A DNA stretch of 64,000 nt from CALOBA01 sp942491465 (GTDB lineage: Bacteria > Pseudomonadota > Gammaproteobacteria > Chromatiales > Chromatiaceae). The DNA is taken from positions 11,110 to 75,109 of the forward strand of contig CALOBA010000050.1 in NCBI GenBank assembly GCA_942491465.1. Reading direction: 5' to 3'. Within the stretch, counting starts at the first letter, position 1, and each line of letters begins with the position of its first letter. Under the pieces are notes generated by a model. It worked only from the letters and a program-made list of their open reading frames with translations, had not been told where the DNA came from and did no database searches. Shown piece by piece: positions 30,255-41,830 of this stretch. A program made the translations under genes and the position numbers.

Positions 30255-32231
30255 TCAGCGAGACTTGGGCTCGGGCGCCGGCGTCGCTGCCACAACGTCG
30301 GCTTGGGGCGCGCTTGTGGCGGCAGGCACCGGGATGGCTGTGCGCTGCGGATTCGGTTCCGGCTGGTCAGCGACGGCGGCGACCCTTGTCGCGGATGGCG
30401 CATCGGAGGATTCGGCGGCCACCGGCTCAGGGGTGTCGGCGCCGGACGGATCATCGGCGTTGGCACTGCGCAGCCTCGGCTTGGCCGTCGGCGCGGGGGT
30501 CGGAGTCGCCGGTGTCGGCTCCGCGGCAGGCGTTCCGGACTCGGGCTCCGGCTCGGGCTCCGGCCAAATAAGCCGCGGCGGGGAGGCCGGCCCCTGCATG
30601 ACCTTGAGCAGGGTCGCATCCCGGCTGTAGATGTCGCGGCGGAAGCCGACCCGACCGTCGGCGTCGGCCATGGCGGTCAGGTAGTAGATCAGCACCTGCA
30701 GGTGGTCGTCGAGATGGACGTAGCGGGTACTTCCGCGGTTGACCACGCGCTTGACCTCGGATTGATCCCAATTGGGCGTGTCGAGCACTTGGTCGGCCAG
30801 GTCGAGGGGGTCCTTGACGCGGATGCAGCCATGGCTGTAGGCGCGCTCGCCGCGGGCGAACAGGTGCTTGCTCGGGGTGTCGTGCAGGTAGACCGCGTGG
30901 TTGTTGGGGAAGATGAACTTGACCCGACCGAGGGCGTTGCCGGGGCCGGCGGGCTGGACGATGCGGTAGCGACGGTGGTCGGCGGCATTGACCCCATGGA
31001 CGCGCCGACCTGTGCGCCGGTCCACGACCTGATATTTGCTCCCCACCCGGCCCATGCGCTTTTGGATGGAGACCGGCACCGACCAGGTCGGGTTGAAGAC
31101 GACGTACTCCATCTCGTCACGAAACATCGGCGTCTGGTCCTTGCGCGTGCCGACCACGACGGGGGTGCTCCAGGCCAGCGCGTTGTCGCGGTAGAGCTGC
31201 AGCTGGAAGCCGGTGACGTCGACGAAGATGAACTCGTCACCGATGCGGTCGTAGAGCCAGCGCATGCGCTCGAGGTTGGCGCGGATCAGCACGAGGCCGT
31301 CTTCGTCGATGGCCTGGTTGAGCGCGGCGAGCGTGCGCGGGCCGACGACACCGTCGGCGCCGAGACCGGAGCGGCGTTGGAAGGCCTTGATGGCCTCGGT
31401 CATGGCCTCGTCGTAGTGCTCCGGGACGGTGCTTGAGGTCGCCTGCCAGTCGTCCAGACGGGCCAGGCGGGCGCGGATCAAGGGTACCCGCGGATCAACC
31501 ATGCCGGTCTTCAGGCTGGCACCGGCCGGGATGGGCTCGGCACCGCCGTCCTCCAGCAGCTTGCGATAGCGCAGATAGGCGCGCTTGAGATTGCGGTAGT
31601 AGAAGGGCTGGGTGATGGTCTCCGCCAGGTGCCCCGAGAGGTCCGGGGCGTTCAGGGCGGCGTCCAGATCGGCGCCCAGCGCAACGGCATCCACCGCCGA
31701 GGTAAAGGCTTCGGCGCCGCGGATGCGCTTCGGGTCGTACTTGCCGAAGCGCATGTGGTGGATGTAGCGCAGCAGGGCGTCGCTGAGGAGCAGGTCGGCA
31801 TCGGCCCGCGCGTTGCCGCTCAGGGCGCCGAGGCCGCCGGCGTTGATCAGCGCCTCGATCTCGTCGGCGCGGAAGTCCGCGGGCTCGAGGCCGTCGTCGC
31901 GGCTGGCGGCGGCGAGGGCGAGCAGGTCGCGCACCTGCGGGTCGCTCCAGCGCAGCCCGAAGTCGCCGCCGGCGTAGACCTCCGCGAGCAGGCGCGACGA
32001 GAACAGGCTCGGGTCCGGCGCCACCGGTGCGACCAGCGTCTCCGGCACCGCCGGCGCTTCGCCGTCGGTGGCCGCGGCCTGATCGCCCGCAGGCGCAGCG
32101 ACCGCCGGCTGCTGCGGCAGGAATGGCGTCAGGCGCTCCTGCAGCCTTGGATCAGCGCCCGCGGCGGCAACGCCCGATGACAACAGCAAGGCCAGCAGCA
32201 GCGTCGGCGGGCAAAGGCGATAAGGGTTCAT
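30255..32231 (-). CDS. L,D-transpeptidase, YcbB/LdtD type
   Basis: 658 residues. Signal peptide: LLLALLLSSGVAAA. A scaffold domain (about 65-290) is followed by a peptidoglycan-binding motif (AFQRRSGLGADGVVGPRTLAALN) and the YkuD catalytic domain with HDTPSKHLFARGERAYSHGCIRV; Cys of SHGCIR is the nucleophile near residue 469. LdtD forms 3-3 meso-DAP cross-links in the periplasm, a stress-tolerant form of the wall. An extra ~120-residue Pro/Ala/Glu-rich tail (EPEPEPESGTPAAEP) follows the domain and is not part of the usual family length (about 615). Transcribed alone. Confidence 0.92.
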   Translation of the reverse strand: MNPYRLCPPTLLLALLLSSGVAAAGADPRLQERLTPFLPQQPAVAAPAGDQAAATDGEAPAVPETLVAPVAPDPSLFSSRLLAEVYAGGDFGLRWSDPQVRDLLALAAASRDDGLEPADFRADEIEALINAGGLGALSGNARADADLLLSDALLRYIHHMRFGKYDPKRIRGAEAFTSAVDAVALGADLDAALNAPDLSGHLAETITQPFYYRNLKRAYLRYRKLLEDGGAEPIPAGASLKTGMVDPRVPLIRARLARLDDWQATSSTVPEHYDEAMTEAIKAFQRRSGLGADGVVGPRTLAALNQAIDEDGLVLIRANLERMRWLYDRIGDEFIFVDVTGFQLQLYRDNALAWSTPVVVGTRKDQTPMFRDEMEYVVFNPTWSVPVSIQKRMGRVGSKYQVVDRRTGRRVHGVNAADHRRYRIVQPAGPGNALGRVKFIFPNNHAVYLHDTPSKHLFARGERAYSHGCIRVKDPLDLADQVLDTPNWDQSEVKRVVNRGSTRYVHLDDHLQVLIYYLTAMADADGRVGFRRDIYSRDATLLKVMQGPASPPRLIWPEPEPEPESGTPAAEPTPATPTPAPTAKPRLRSANADDPSGADTPEPVAAESSDAPSATRVAAVADQPEPNPQRTAIPVPAATSAPQADVVAATPAPEPKSR

Positions 32232-32396
32232 GTCGAGCTGTTCCGGTTGGGGTTGACCTGCGGGCTACCCCGGGGTCGGGCCTGTGATGCGAGAGGGTGG
32301 GCCGATGCCGAGGGGCGTCGGGCCGGATGGTCAGGACGCCGCCCGGCGTCGGCGATGGTCGAGCCGGACCGCACCGATCGCCTTGGCCCCGTTCGC

Positions 32397-33890
32397 TCAG
32401 GCCTCGCCGATCAGCTGCACGCGCCCGGTCTCGTCCACCGACTCCATCCGCACGTCGAACTGCCACAGCCTGCGGATGTGCAGCAGCACCTCATCGAAGG
32501 ATTCGTCGAGGGGGCGTCGATTGTACTTGTAATGGCGCAGCGTCAGCGAGCGGTCGCCGCGCAGATCCACATTGTAGACCTGGATGTTGGGCTCGCGACT
32601 GCCGAGATTGTACTGATCGGCCAGGGCCTGGCGTAGCTGCCGGTAGCCGGTCTCCTCGTGGATGGCGGTGATCTCCAGCGTGTCCTCGCGATCGTCGTCG
32701 CGCACCGAGAACAGGTGCAGCTCGCGCATCATCCGCGGCGACAGGTACTGGGCGATGAAGCTCTCGTCCTTGAAGTTGCGCATCGCAAACGGCAACACCT
32801 TCAGCCAGTCCTGGCCGGCGATGTCGGGAAACCAGTAGCGGTCCTCGTCGGTGGGGTCCTCGCAGATGCGGCGGAGGTCCTGCATCATGCCGAAGCCTAG
32901 GGCGTAGGGGTTGATGCCGTTGTAGTACGGCGCGTCGAACGGCGGCTGGAAGACGACGTTGGTGTGGGACTGGAGAACCTCGATCATGAAGCCGTCGCCG
33001 ACCAACCCCTCGTCGTAGAGCCGATTCAGCAGCGTGTAGTGCCAGAAGGTGGCCCAGCCCTCGTTCATGACCTGGGTCTGGCGCTGGGGATAGAAATACT
33101 GACCGACCCTGCGCACGATGCGCACGATCTCGCGCTGCCAAGGCTCCAGCAGCGGGGCGTTCTTCTCGATGAAGTAGAGCAGGTTCTCCTGGGGCTCGTC
33201 GGGGAAGCGTCGCTCCACGGCGCTCAACTCCTCGGACGGCTCCGGCGGCAGCGTCCGCCAGAGGTCGTTGACCTGGGATTGCAGATAGGCCTCGCGCTCG
33301 TGCTGGCGGCGCTTCTCTTCGGCCATGGACAGCGGCGACGGGCGCTTGTAGCGGTCGACGCCATAGTTCATCAATGCATGGCAGGAGTCGAGCAGCAGCT
33401 CGACCTCTTCCTGACCATAGCGCTCTTCGCACTCGGCGATGTAGGCGCGGGCGAAGACCAGATAGTCGATGATGGCATCGGCGCTGGTCCAGGTCTTGAA
33501 CAGGTAGTTGCCCTTGAAGAAGCTGTTGTGACCGTAGCAGGCGTGGGCGATGACCAGGGCCTGCATGGGCAGCGTATTCTCCTCCATCAGGTAGGCGATG
33601 CAGGGGTCGGAGTTGATGACGATCTCGTAGGCCAACCCCATCTGGCCGCGGCGGTAGGTCTGCTCGGTGGCGACGAACTGCTTGCCGAAGGACCAGTGCT
33701 GGTAGTTGATCGGCAGGCCCACGGCGGAGTAGGCGTCGATCATCTGCTCCGAGGTGATGACCTCGATCTGGTTGGGATAGATGTCCAGCCCATACTCGCC
33801 GAGCGCCAGCCGGGAGATCTCTTTATCGAAGCGCTCCAACAGTGGAAAGGTCCACTCCGAGGAGTCGGAAATGATCTTGCTTGTTGCCAC
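32397..33890 (-). CDS. SpoVR-family protein (YcgB)
   Basis: 497 residues. Characteristic stretches: YPNQIEVITSEQMIDAYSAVGLPINYQHWSFGKQF, INSDPCIAYLMEENT, ACYGHNSFFKGNYLFKTWTSAD, MNEGWATFWHYTLLNRLYDEG and NGINPYALGFGMMQD. The family is conserved from Bacillus (spore cortex) to E. coli YcgB but its activity is unknown. It is the third gene of the prkA-yeaH-ycgB unit, 74 bases after yeaH; this trio is widely conserved and points to a shared stress or starvation function. Confidence 0.92.
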   Translation of the reverse strand: MATSKIISDSSEWTFPLLERFDKEISRLALGEYGLDIYPNQIEVITSEQMIDAYSAVGLPINYQHWSFGKQFVATEQTYRRGQMGLAYEIVINSDPCIAYLMEENTLPMQALVIAHACYGHNSFFKGNYLFKTWTSADAIIDYLVFARAYIAECEERYGQEEVELLLDSCHALMNYGVDRYKRPSPLSMAEEKRRQHEREAYLQSQVNDLWRTLPPEPSEELSAVERRFPDEPQENLLYFIEKNAPLLEPWQREIVRIVRRVGQYFYPQRQTQVMNEGWATFWHYTLLNRLYDEGLVGDGFMIEVLQSHTNVVFQPPFDAPYYNGINPYALGFGMMQDLRRICEDPTDEDRYWFPDIAGQDWLKVLPFAMRNFKDESFIAQYLSPRMMRELHLFSVRDDDREDTLEITAIHEETGYRQLRQALADQYNLGSREPNIQVYNVDLRGDRSLTLRHYKYNRRPLDESFDEVLLHIRRLWQFDVRMESVDETGRVQLIGEA

Positions 33891-33964
33891 TTCTGTTGAC
33901 CTGCTCTTTAGAGTCTGATTGGCTGTTCGTCGCGTTTAATCGTAGGGACGCGGACCCGCGGAGG

Positions 33965-35236
33965 TCAGGCCTCTTGCTTCTTGAACAGCTCGCGGAAGAC
34001 CGGGTAGATGTCTTCGGCGCTGTCGATCTCTTCCATGGCGAAGTGCGGGTGGGCGGCCTTGACGTCTTCGTAGGCATACCAGAGGCTCTGATGCTGCCGC
34101 GGGGTGATCTCGACGTAGGCGTAGTAGCGCATCAGCGGCATCAGCCGGTTCATCAGCAGCTCGCGGCAGATGGTGGAGTCCGAGTCCCAGTTGTCGCCGT
34201 CGGAGGCCTGGGCCGCGTAGACGTTCCAGGTACCGGAGTCGTAGCGCTCGGAGATCACGTCGTAGGCCAGATTCAGGGCGCTGCTGACCACGGTGCCGCC
34301 GGTCTCGCGGGAGTAGAAGAACTCCTGCTCGTCCACCTCCTGCGCAATGGTGTGGTGGCGGATGAAGACCACCTCGATCTTGTCGTAGTTCCGTTGCAGG
34401 AACAGGTACAGCAGGATGAAGAAACGCTTTGCCAGGTTCTTGCGGACCTGATCCATCGACCCGGACACGTCCATGATGCAGACCATGACCGCCTTGCTGG
34501 TGGGCTCAGGCTGCTTGGTGAAGGACTGATAGCGCAGGTCGAAGGTGTCGATGAACGGCAGCGCGGCGATGCGCGTCTTCAGTCGATCGATCTCCTCGCG
34601 CAGCGCGACGATGCGCGGGTCGGTCTCCGCCGCACCGCCGTTCAGCAGGGCGGCGACCTCCTCCTCCAGCGTGCGGATGCGACGGCGATGGGGGGCGCCC
34701 AAGGCGGTACGGCGGGCGATGGCGCCGCGCAGCGAGCGCACCACGTCGATATTGGATGGCGCCCCGCTGGTCGAATAGCCGGCGCGCACGGTCTTGAACT
34801 CGGTACTGCCCACGAGCTGATTGCGCACCAGGTGCGGCAGTGCCAGGTCGTCGAACAGCAGATCCAGAAACTCCTCGCGGGACAGGTTGAAGACGAAGTC
34901 GTCCTCGCCGGCACCGCCGCGCCCGGCCTTGCCTTGACCGGAACCGCCGCCGCCCTCCCCTTCGGGCCGCGGCACCCGATCACCGGCCTCGAACTCCTTG
35001 TTGCCCGGATGGACCATGTCCCGCTTACCCCCGGAGCCGTGGTGGAAGATCGGCTCGGAGATATCCTTCGACGGGATACCGACCTTCTCCCCGCCGTCGG
35101 TATCGGTGATGCTGCGCCGGTTGACCGCATCGGCCACCGCACGCTTGAGCTGCCTCTTGTAGCGCTTCAAGAAGCGCTGCCGATTGACGGTGCTCTTGTT
35201 CTTGGCGTTGACGCGACGGTCGATAAAATGGGACAT
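33965..35236 (-). CDS. yeaH: YeaH/UPF0229 (DUF444) protein
   Basis: 423 residues. Starts [34 protein letters not shown], a strongly conserved family start, with a Gly-rich segment ([21 protein letters not shown]) at about 90-110. A von Willebrand A-like domain follows: [12 protein letters not shown] supplies the DxSxS metal site, and GGTVVSSAL the threonine loop. Such domains act in protein-protein contacts. It is placed between prkA and spoVR with gaps of 68 and 74 bases. In E. coli YeaH works with the kinase YeaG during nitrogen starvation and stationary phase. Confidence 0.92.
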   Translation of the reverse strand: MSHFIDRRVNAKNKSTVNRQRFLKRYKRQLKRAVADAVNRRSITDTDGGEKVGIPSKDISEPIFHHGSGGKRDMVHPGNKEFEAGDRVPRPEGEGGGGSGQGKAGRGGAGEDDFVFNLSREEFLDLLFDDLALPHLVRNQLVGSTEFKTVRAGYSTSGAPSNIDVVRSLRGAIARRTALGAPHRRRIRTLEEEVAALLNGGAAETDPRIVALREEIDRLKTRIAALPFIDTFDLRYQSFTKQPEPTSKAVMVCIMDVSGSMDQVRKNLAKRFFILLYLFLQRNYDKIEVVFIRHHTIAQEVDEQEFFYSRETGGTVVSSALNLAYDVISERYDSGTWNVYAAQASDGDNWDSDSTICRELLMNRLMPLMRYYAYVEITPRQHQSLWYAYEDVKAAHPHFAMEEIDSAEDIYPVFRELFKKQEA

Positions 35237-35304
35237 GGATTGCTCTAACCAGTGCCCGGTTGGGCGAGTTCGTTAAGATTGCCGAATCGCTTTCGACCCC
35301 ATCC

Positions 35305-37227
35305 CTACTGGGACTTGCGCACCCGCAGATACCACTCCGACAGCAGCCGGACCTGCTTTGGCGTGTAGCCCTTCTGCACCATGCGGTCGACGAACTGATC
35401 GTGCTTCTTCTTCTCGTCCGCCGAGGCCTTGGTGTTGAACGAGATGACCGGCAGCAGCTCCTCGGTGTTCGAGAACATCTTCTTCTCGATCACCACGCGC
35501 AGCTTCTCGTAGCTGGTCCAGCGCGGGTTGGCGCCGTTGTTGTTGGCGCGCGCGCGCAGCACGAAGTTGACGATCTCGTTGCGGAAGTCCTTGGGATTGG
35601 AGATGCCTGCGGGCTTCTCGATCTTCTCCAGCTCGCTGTTCAGCGAGCCGCGATCCATCATCTCGCCGGTGTCCGGGTCGCGGTAGTCTTGATCCTGAAT
35701 CCAGTAGTCGGCGTAGGTCACGTAGCGGTCGAAGATGTTCTGGCCGTACTCGGAGTAGGACTCCAGATAGGCGGTCTGCAGCTCCTTGCCGATGAACTCG
35801 GCGTAGCGCGGGGCCAGATATTGCTTGAGGAAGCCAAGATAACGATCCTGGACCTCTTGCGGCAGGTGCTCGCGGACGATCTGCTTCTCCAGCACATAGA
35901 GCAGATGCACCGGGTTGGCGGCGACCTCGCTGTGGTCGAAGTTGAACACCTGCGACAGGATCTTGAACGCGAAACGGGTCGAGATGCCGGACATGCCCTC
36001 GTCGACACCGGCGTAGTCGCGGTATTCCTGCACCGACTTGGCCTTGGGGTCGGTGTCCTTCAGGTTCTCGCCGTCGTAGATGCGCATCTTGGAGAAGATG
36101 CTGGAGTTCTCCGGGTCCTTCATCCGGGTCAGCACCGAGAAGCGGGCCATCATCTGCAGCGTGCCCGGGGCGCAGGGGGCCTGGGCCAAGGAGCTGTGGC
36201 GCAGCAGCTTGTCGTAGATCTGCTTCTCCTCGGTGACGCGCAGGCAGTACGGCACCTTGACGATGTAGACACGGTCGAGGAACGCCTCGTTATTCTTATT
36301 GTTGCGGAACGACTGCCACTCCGACTCATTGCTGTGGGCGAGGATGATGCCCTGGAACGGGATCGCCGACATACCCTCGGTGGGGTTGTAGTTCCCCTCC
36401 TGGGTGGCGGTGAGCAGCGGATGCAGCACCTTGATCGGCGCCTTGAACATCTCGACGAACTCCATCATGCCCTGGTTGGCGCGGCACAGGGCGCCGGAGT
36501 AGCTGTAGGCGTCGGCGTCGTTCTGGGCGAAGTGCTCCAGCTGGCGGATGTCGACCTTGCCCACCAGGGACGAGATGTCCTGGTTGTTCTCGTCGCCGGG
36601 CTCGGTCTTGGCCACGGCCACCTGCTCCAGGATCGACGGGTAGAGCTTGACCACGCGGAACTTGGTGATGTCGCCGTTGTATTCCTGTAGCCGCTTGACC
36701 GCCCAGGGCGACATGATCGTGCGCAGGTAGCGCACCGGGATGCCGTAGTCCTCTTCCAGGATCGGGCCGTCCTCCTCCGGCGAGAACAGGCTCAGCGGCG
36801 ACTCGAATACCGGCGAGCCCTTGATGGCGTAGAACGGCGTCTGTTCCATCAGCTCCTTTAGCTTCTCGGCCAGCGACGACTTGCCGCCGCCGACGGGGCC
36901 GAGCAGGTAGAGGATCTGCTTCCTCTCCTCGAGGCCCTGGGCGGCGTGCTTCAGGTATGAAACCAGGTGCTCGATGGCCTCCTCCATGCCGTAGAACTCG
37001 GCGAAGGCGGGATACCGCTTGATGACCTTGTTCTGGAAGATTCGGCTCAGCCTGGAGTCGTTGTGGGTATCCACCATTTCGGGCTCGCCGATCGCATCCA
37101 GCATCCGCTCGGAAGCCCCGGCATAGGCCATGGGATCTTCCTTACACAGCTTCAGATACTCATCGAGGCTCATCTCTTCCTCGCGAGAGGACTCGTACCG
37201 CGCCTGGTAGCGCTCGAAGATCGACAT
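35305..37227 (-). CDS. yeaG: PrkA-family serine protein kinase / AAA protein (YeaG)
   Basis: 640 residues from ATG at 37227 (MSIFERYQARYESSREEEMSLDEYL), the usual family start. The AAA domain has the P-loop GPVGGGKSS (110-118) and LKELMEQTPFYAIKGSPVFESPLSLF. The C-terminal PrkA kinase-like part includes YAGVDEGMSGISTRFAFKILSQVFNFD and DRYVTYADYWIQDQDYRDPDTGE. It is the first gene of the yeaG-yeaH-ycgB unit. A near-consensus sigma-54 site lies about 120 bases upstream (37347-37362), in keeping with NtrC control of yeaGH in E. coli. Confidence 0.95.
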   Translation of the reverse strand: MSIFERYQARYESSREEEMSLDEYLKLCKEDPMAYAGASERMLDAIGEPEMVDTHNDSRLSRIFQNKVIKRYPAFAEFYGMEEAIEHLVSYLKHAAQGLEERKQILYLLGPVGGGKSSLAEKLKELMEQTPFYAIKGSPVFESPLSLFSPEEDGPILEEDYGIPVRYLRTIMSPWAVKRLQEYNGDITKFRVVKLYPSILEQVAVAKTEPGDENNQDISSLVGKVDIRQLEHFAQNDADAYSYSGALCRANQGMMEFVEMFKAPIKVLHPLLTATQEGNYNPTEGMSAIPFQGIILAHSNESEWQSFRNNKNNEAFLDRVYIVKVPYCLRVTEEKQIYDKLLRHSSLAQAPCAPGTLQMMARFSVLTRMKDPENSSIFSKMRIYDGENLKDTDPKAKSVQEYRDYAGVDEGMSGISTRFAFKILSQVFNFDHSEVAANPVHLLYVLEKQIVREHLPQEVQDRYLGFLKQYLAPRYAEFIGKELQTAYLESYSEYGQNIFDRYVTYADYWIQDQDYRDPDTGEMMDRGSLNSELEKIEKPAGISNPKDFRNEIVNFVLRARANNNGANPRWTSYEKLRVVIEKKMFSNTEELLPVISFNTKASADEKKKHDQFVDRMVQKGYTPKQVRLLSEWYLRVRKSQ

Positions 37228-37346
37228 CTCGGTGTACCTCACTCGAATTGCGAAACTGGTTCGTGCTGGCCCCGCAACGCGGGGTCGGCTGCAAGATCAA
37301 GGCTGAATCGGGTGGCATCATCCCGCTCGGGTCAGGCGGGTAGTGC

Positions 37347-37362
37347 AGCAAGCTTCGGGCCA
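37347..37362 (-). promoter_or_regulatory. Sigma-54 promoter candidate of the yeaG operon
   Basis: Minus strand reads TGGCCCG-AAGC-TTGCT, 11 of 12 fixed positions of TGGCACG-N4-TTGCW. The start would be near 37335, giving a ~108-base leader before yeaG. The rest of the gap (37228-37646) contains no gene that I can support; activator sites were not identified. Confidence 0.65.
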
Positions 37363-37646
37363 GTCGGCCCAACCTGTCTGTCGTGTCTAGCGGCCGGCGT
37401 CCCGACATTCGCCCAAAGACGGCAGCCGCGCACCAAAGATGTGCGCACTGATCCGGGCTCAGACAAGGGCCGGTACAGGCCGACGGCGCAAATCCCCCCG
37501 CTTTGGTCGGATTAGACACCTGAACGGCCGCGGGTTCAAAGGGGGCGGTCGCGCGACGTGCGGCCCCGGGTCGCGGACCGACTGGCGAGTCAGAGCAGAT
37601 GGGCAGGGATCAGCACCGGGCAGATTGATGGTTCGGGCTTGCGGGG

Positions 37647-39125
37647 TCAGGCCGCTCGTCGCCGCAGCAACGCCCGCCCGTCGACGGCGGCAACCAGGGC
37701 CAGATAGATCAGCAGCAGCAGCGTATTGATCAGCAGCGGATGCCAGTCGAGCAGCCCCGTCAGCCAAAGGCTTGCGCCATAGAGCCCGAGCCCCAGGGCG
37801 ATGTAACCCGCCACCCGGACCAGATCGTAGGGCACCGGATAGAACCGCCGCCCGAGCAGGTAGGACAGCACCACCATGGTGCCGTAGCAGAGCAAGTGAG
37901 CCCAGGCCGCGCCGGTGTAGCCGTAGTCCGGCACCAGCACCAGCAGCGCGACCACGGTCACGCCGGCGCCCACCAGGGACACGCCGGCGCCGAGCAGCGT
38001 GCGGTCGGTCAGCTTGTACCAGATGGACAGATTGACGTAGATGCCGAGCAGCAGATTGGCCAGGAGCAGGATCGGCACCACGCTCAGCCCCTCGCGGTAG
38101 GCACTGCCGACGAAATACTGGAACAGGTCCAGGTATAGGAGCACCAGCAGAAAGATGAAGACGCAGAAGATCACGAAGCCGTTGAGCACCAGCGCATAGG
38201 TCCGCCGGGCATCCTCGGCCTTGGCGTAGGCGAAGAAGAACGGCTCGCCGGCGTAGCGAAACGCCTGGATGAACAGCGTCATCAGGATCGAGAGCTTGTA
38301 GCAGGCGCTGTAGATGCCGAGCTGGGCCATGTTGGTGGCGTCGTCGAAGGGCAGCAGGTACTTCAGCGCGGCGCGGTCGAGCATCTCGTTGACGATGCCG
38401 GCCATGCCGATGACCACCATCGGCAGCGAATAGCGCAACATGCGCCGAAACAGTGCGCCGTCGTAGCCGCGCAGCCCGTCGCCGAGCTGCGGCGCGAGCA
38501 GCACCAGCTTGAGCCCGCTGGCGGCCAGATTGGCCAGGAAGACGTAGCCGATGCCGATGGTGGGGTTCCACAAACCGCCGAGCAGCGACCCCGGATCGGC
38601 CTCGTAGGCCTGCCGGCAGAACACGATGAAGAACAGATTGAGGCCGATGTTCGCGCCGATCTCGATCAGCTTAATCCCGGCAAAGCGCACCGCCCGGTTC
38701 TCGGCCCGCAGCCGGGCGAAGGCGATGGCACCCACCGAGTCCATGGCCAGGATGGCCGCCGTCCACCAGATGTACTCCGGGTGAGCGGCATGGCGCAGCA
38801 GGTCCGCCACCGGCTGCTGCAACGCCACCGCAACGAGCACGAAGCCGGCGTTGGCCAGGATCACGAACCGCAGCACGGTGGCATAGACCACCGCCGCCGG
38901 TCGCTCGCCGCCGGCGCGGAAGCGGAAATAGCCGGTCTCCATGCCGAACGCCATGAGCACGGCGAAAAAGCCCATGTAGGCGTAGAACTCCGCCACGACA
39001 CCGTACTCCGCCGGTGCGAAGGTATAGGTGAACAACGGCACCAGCAGATAGTTCAAAAAGCGCCCGAGGACGCTGCTGACACCGTAGATGGCGGTCTGGG
39101 AGGCGAGGCGTTTGAGGGGGTTCAT
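37647..39125 (-). CDS. Wzx-type oligosaccharide flippase
   Basis: 492 residues with about 14 hydrophobic helices, for example YGVSSVLGRFLNYLLVPLFTYTFAPAEYGVVAEFYAYMGFF at the N-terminus, the usual opening of MATE-like/MVF polysaccharide exporters. These move lipid-linked sugar units across the inner membrane. There are no Wzy or glycosyltransferase genes adjacent, although a glycosyltransferase gene is at 57.7 kb. The C-terminal RRRAA end is intact. Specificity cannot be read from sequence. Confidence 0.88.
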   Translation of the reverse strand: MNPLKRLASQTAIYGVSSVLGRFLNYLLVPLFTYTFAPAEYGVVAEFYAYMGFFAVLMAFGMETGYFRFRAGGERPAAVVYATVLRFVILANAGFVLVAVALQQPVADLLRHAAHPEYIWWTAAILAMDSVGAIAFARLRAENRAVRFAGIKLIEIGANIGLNLFFIVFCRQAYEADPGSLLGGLWNPTIGIGYVFLANLAASGLKLVLLAPQLGDGLRGYDGALFRRMLRYSLPMVVIGMAGIVNEMLDRAALKYLLPFDDATNMAQLGIYSACYKLSILMTLFIQAFRYAGEPFFFAYAKAEDARRTYALVLNGFVIFCVFIFLLVLLYLDLFQYFVGSAYREGLSVVPILLLANLLLGIYVNLSIWYKLTDRTLLGAGVSLVGAGVTVVALLVLVPDYGYTGAAWAHLLCYGTMVVLSYLLGRRFYPVPYDLVRVAGYIALGLGLYGASLWLTGLLDWHPLLINTLLLLIYLALVAAVDGRALLRRRAA

Positions 39126-39407
39126 CCGGCGAGAGCTTAGGCGATTTCAGGCCGGGCGGCGAGATCATCCGATCGACAAGCGCCCGCACGATCGCTAAGA
39201 TTCCGCGTCGGCTTCGTGGCTTAGCGCCCATGGACGGACAGCCGGCCACGTCTTCGTCGGCCGTCGGCATCCTGCCGCGTCCGCGGGCCGATTCCGGGCA
39301 GCCGAACGCCGCGCTGCCTTCACGTTCGGCCCAAGCCCGAGCCGCCGCCCCGTCATCGCCGCCGCAGCAAGCTGCGTCGGCCCATCGTCTGCTGCCAAAC
39401 TCGCCCT

Positions 39408-40338
<931 letters not shown>

Positions 40339-40364
<26 letters not shown>

Positions 40365-41697
40365 CCGCGCAGCGGGCCGGCACACCGCCGGCCTGGACCC
40401 GGGGCGGCTGCTGGCGACGCTGGGCGCACTCGGGCCGAGCCCGCGACTGTGGGTCGCCTACAGCGGCGGCATCGACTCCCACGTCCTGCTGCACGCCTGC
40501 GCACGGCTTCAGGCGCGACTGCCCTTCCCCATCGCCGCCGTCCATATCGACCACGGCCTGCAGGCCGACTCCGCGGCCTGGGCTCGGCACTGTCGTCGGG
40601 TCTGCGAAACGCTCGGCGTCGCGCTGACCGTGCGCGAGCTGTCGCTCCGGCCGATCCCCGGCGAGAGCCTGGAGGCCCAGGCCCGCGACGCCCGGCTCGC
40701 CGCCTTCGCCGAGCTGCTGCGGCCCGGCGAACTGATCGCCACCGGCCAGCACCGCGACGACCAGGCCGAGACGGTGCTGCTGGCCCTGCTGCGCGGCAGC
40801 GGCCCGCGGGGCCTGGCCGGCATGGCCGCGGATCGGCCCGTCGGCGCGGGTCGACTCGTGCGCCCGCTGCTCGACTGCACCCGCGCCGACCTACAGGCCT
40901 ATGCCGCGGCCGAGGGACTGGCCTGGATCGATGATCCGAGCAACGCCGATACCGACATCGACCGCAATCTACTGCGCCACCAAGTGCTGCCGCTGCTGCG
41001 CCGACGCTGGCCGGCGGCGGCCCTGACCATCGCCCGCGGCGCCCGGCACTGCGCCGATGCCGCGGCCCTGCTCGAGCGCTGGGCCGATGCCGAGCTGCCG
41101 AGCGTCGCCGGCTCTCGCCCCGGCACGCTATCCGCCGCCGCCCTGCTGCGGCACGATGATCCGGCGCGCCGCGCCCTGCTGCGCCGCGCCATCGCGCGAC
41201 AGGGCTTTGCCGTGCCCGCGCAGGCGGTGCTCGCGCGCATCCCCCACGAGCTTGCGGGCGCCCGCCCGGATGCCCGCCCGCTGGTCGCCTGGCCCGGCTG
41301 CGAGGCGCGACGCTACCGCGGCGACATCTATCTCATGGCGCCGCTGCCACCGGTCTCCACCGCGACGCTGCGCTGGCACGGCGACCGCGTGCTGGCGCTG
41401 CCGAAGCCGCTTGGGCGGATCGAGCCCGCCGCGCCGGCCCGCCCGCGCGCGCTGATGGTGCGGTTTGGGCCGGACGGCACGCACACCCGCGGGGCGGATG
41501 GCCGACCGCGGGGGCTGAAGAAGGCTTGGCAGCGGGCCGGCATCCCACCCTGGCTGCGAGCCCATGTCCCGATCGTGCTGGACGAGCAGGGGGCGGTGCT
41601 GTCGCTCGGTGGTGCGGCCTGCGCATCGGCGGCACCGGCGCTGCACTGGCGCGGGCATCCTTGGGAGCGGTTCGGGCTGTTCGACGGGGACAGATAG
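40339..41697 (+). CDS. tilS: tRNA(Ile)-lysidine synthetase TilS
   Basis: 452 residues from a GTG at 40339, overlapping accA by 26 bases. PP-loop SGGIDS at 42-47, then [47 protein letters not shown] and [25 protein letters not shown], all typical of TilS. It converts C34 of tRNA-Ile2 to lysidine so the tRNA reads AUA; this is essential. The C-terminal TilS domain ([30 protein letters not shown]) is complete. accA-tilS adjacency is common in gammaproteobacteria. Confidence 0.95.
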
Positions 41698-41830
41698 TCT
41701 GCCCGCAACGGCCTCCGCGGTCGCCGGCGCCCGACGCTAAACCCGCACAGGATCAGCGGAAATCTACGATACCCGACGCTTTCTGTTAGACTGCCCGCCA
41801 CTTTTTTGCAGACTACATCGCAGGTGAAAC

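Noticed and set aside
37282..37297. Sigma-54 site TGCAAGATC... before yeaG
   Set aside because: It has the TTGCA half but no GG at -24; the site at 37347-37362 is far better.
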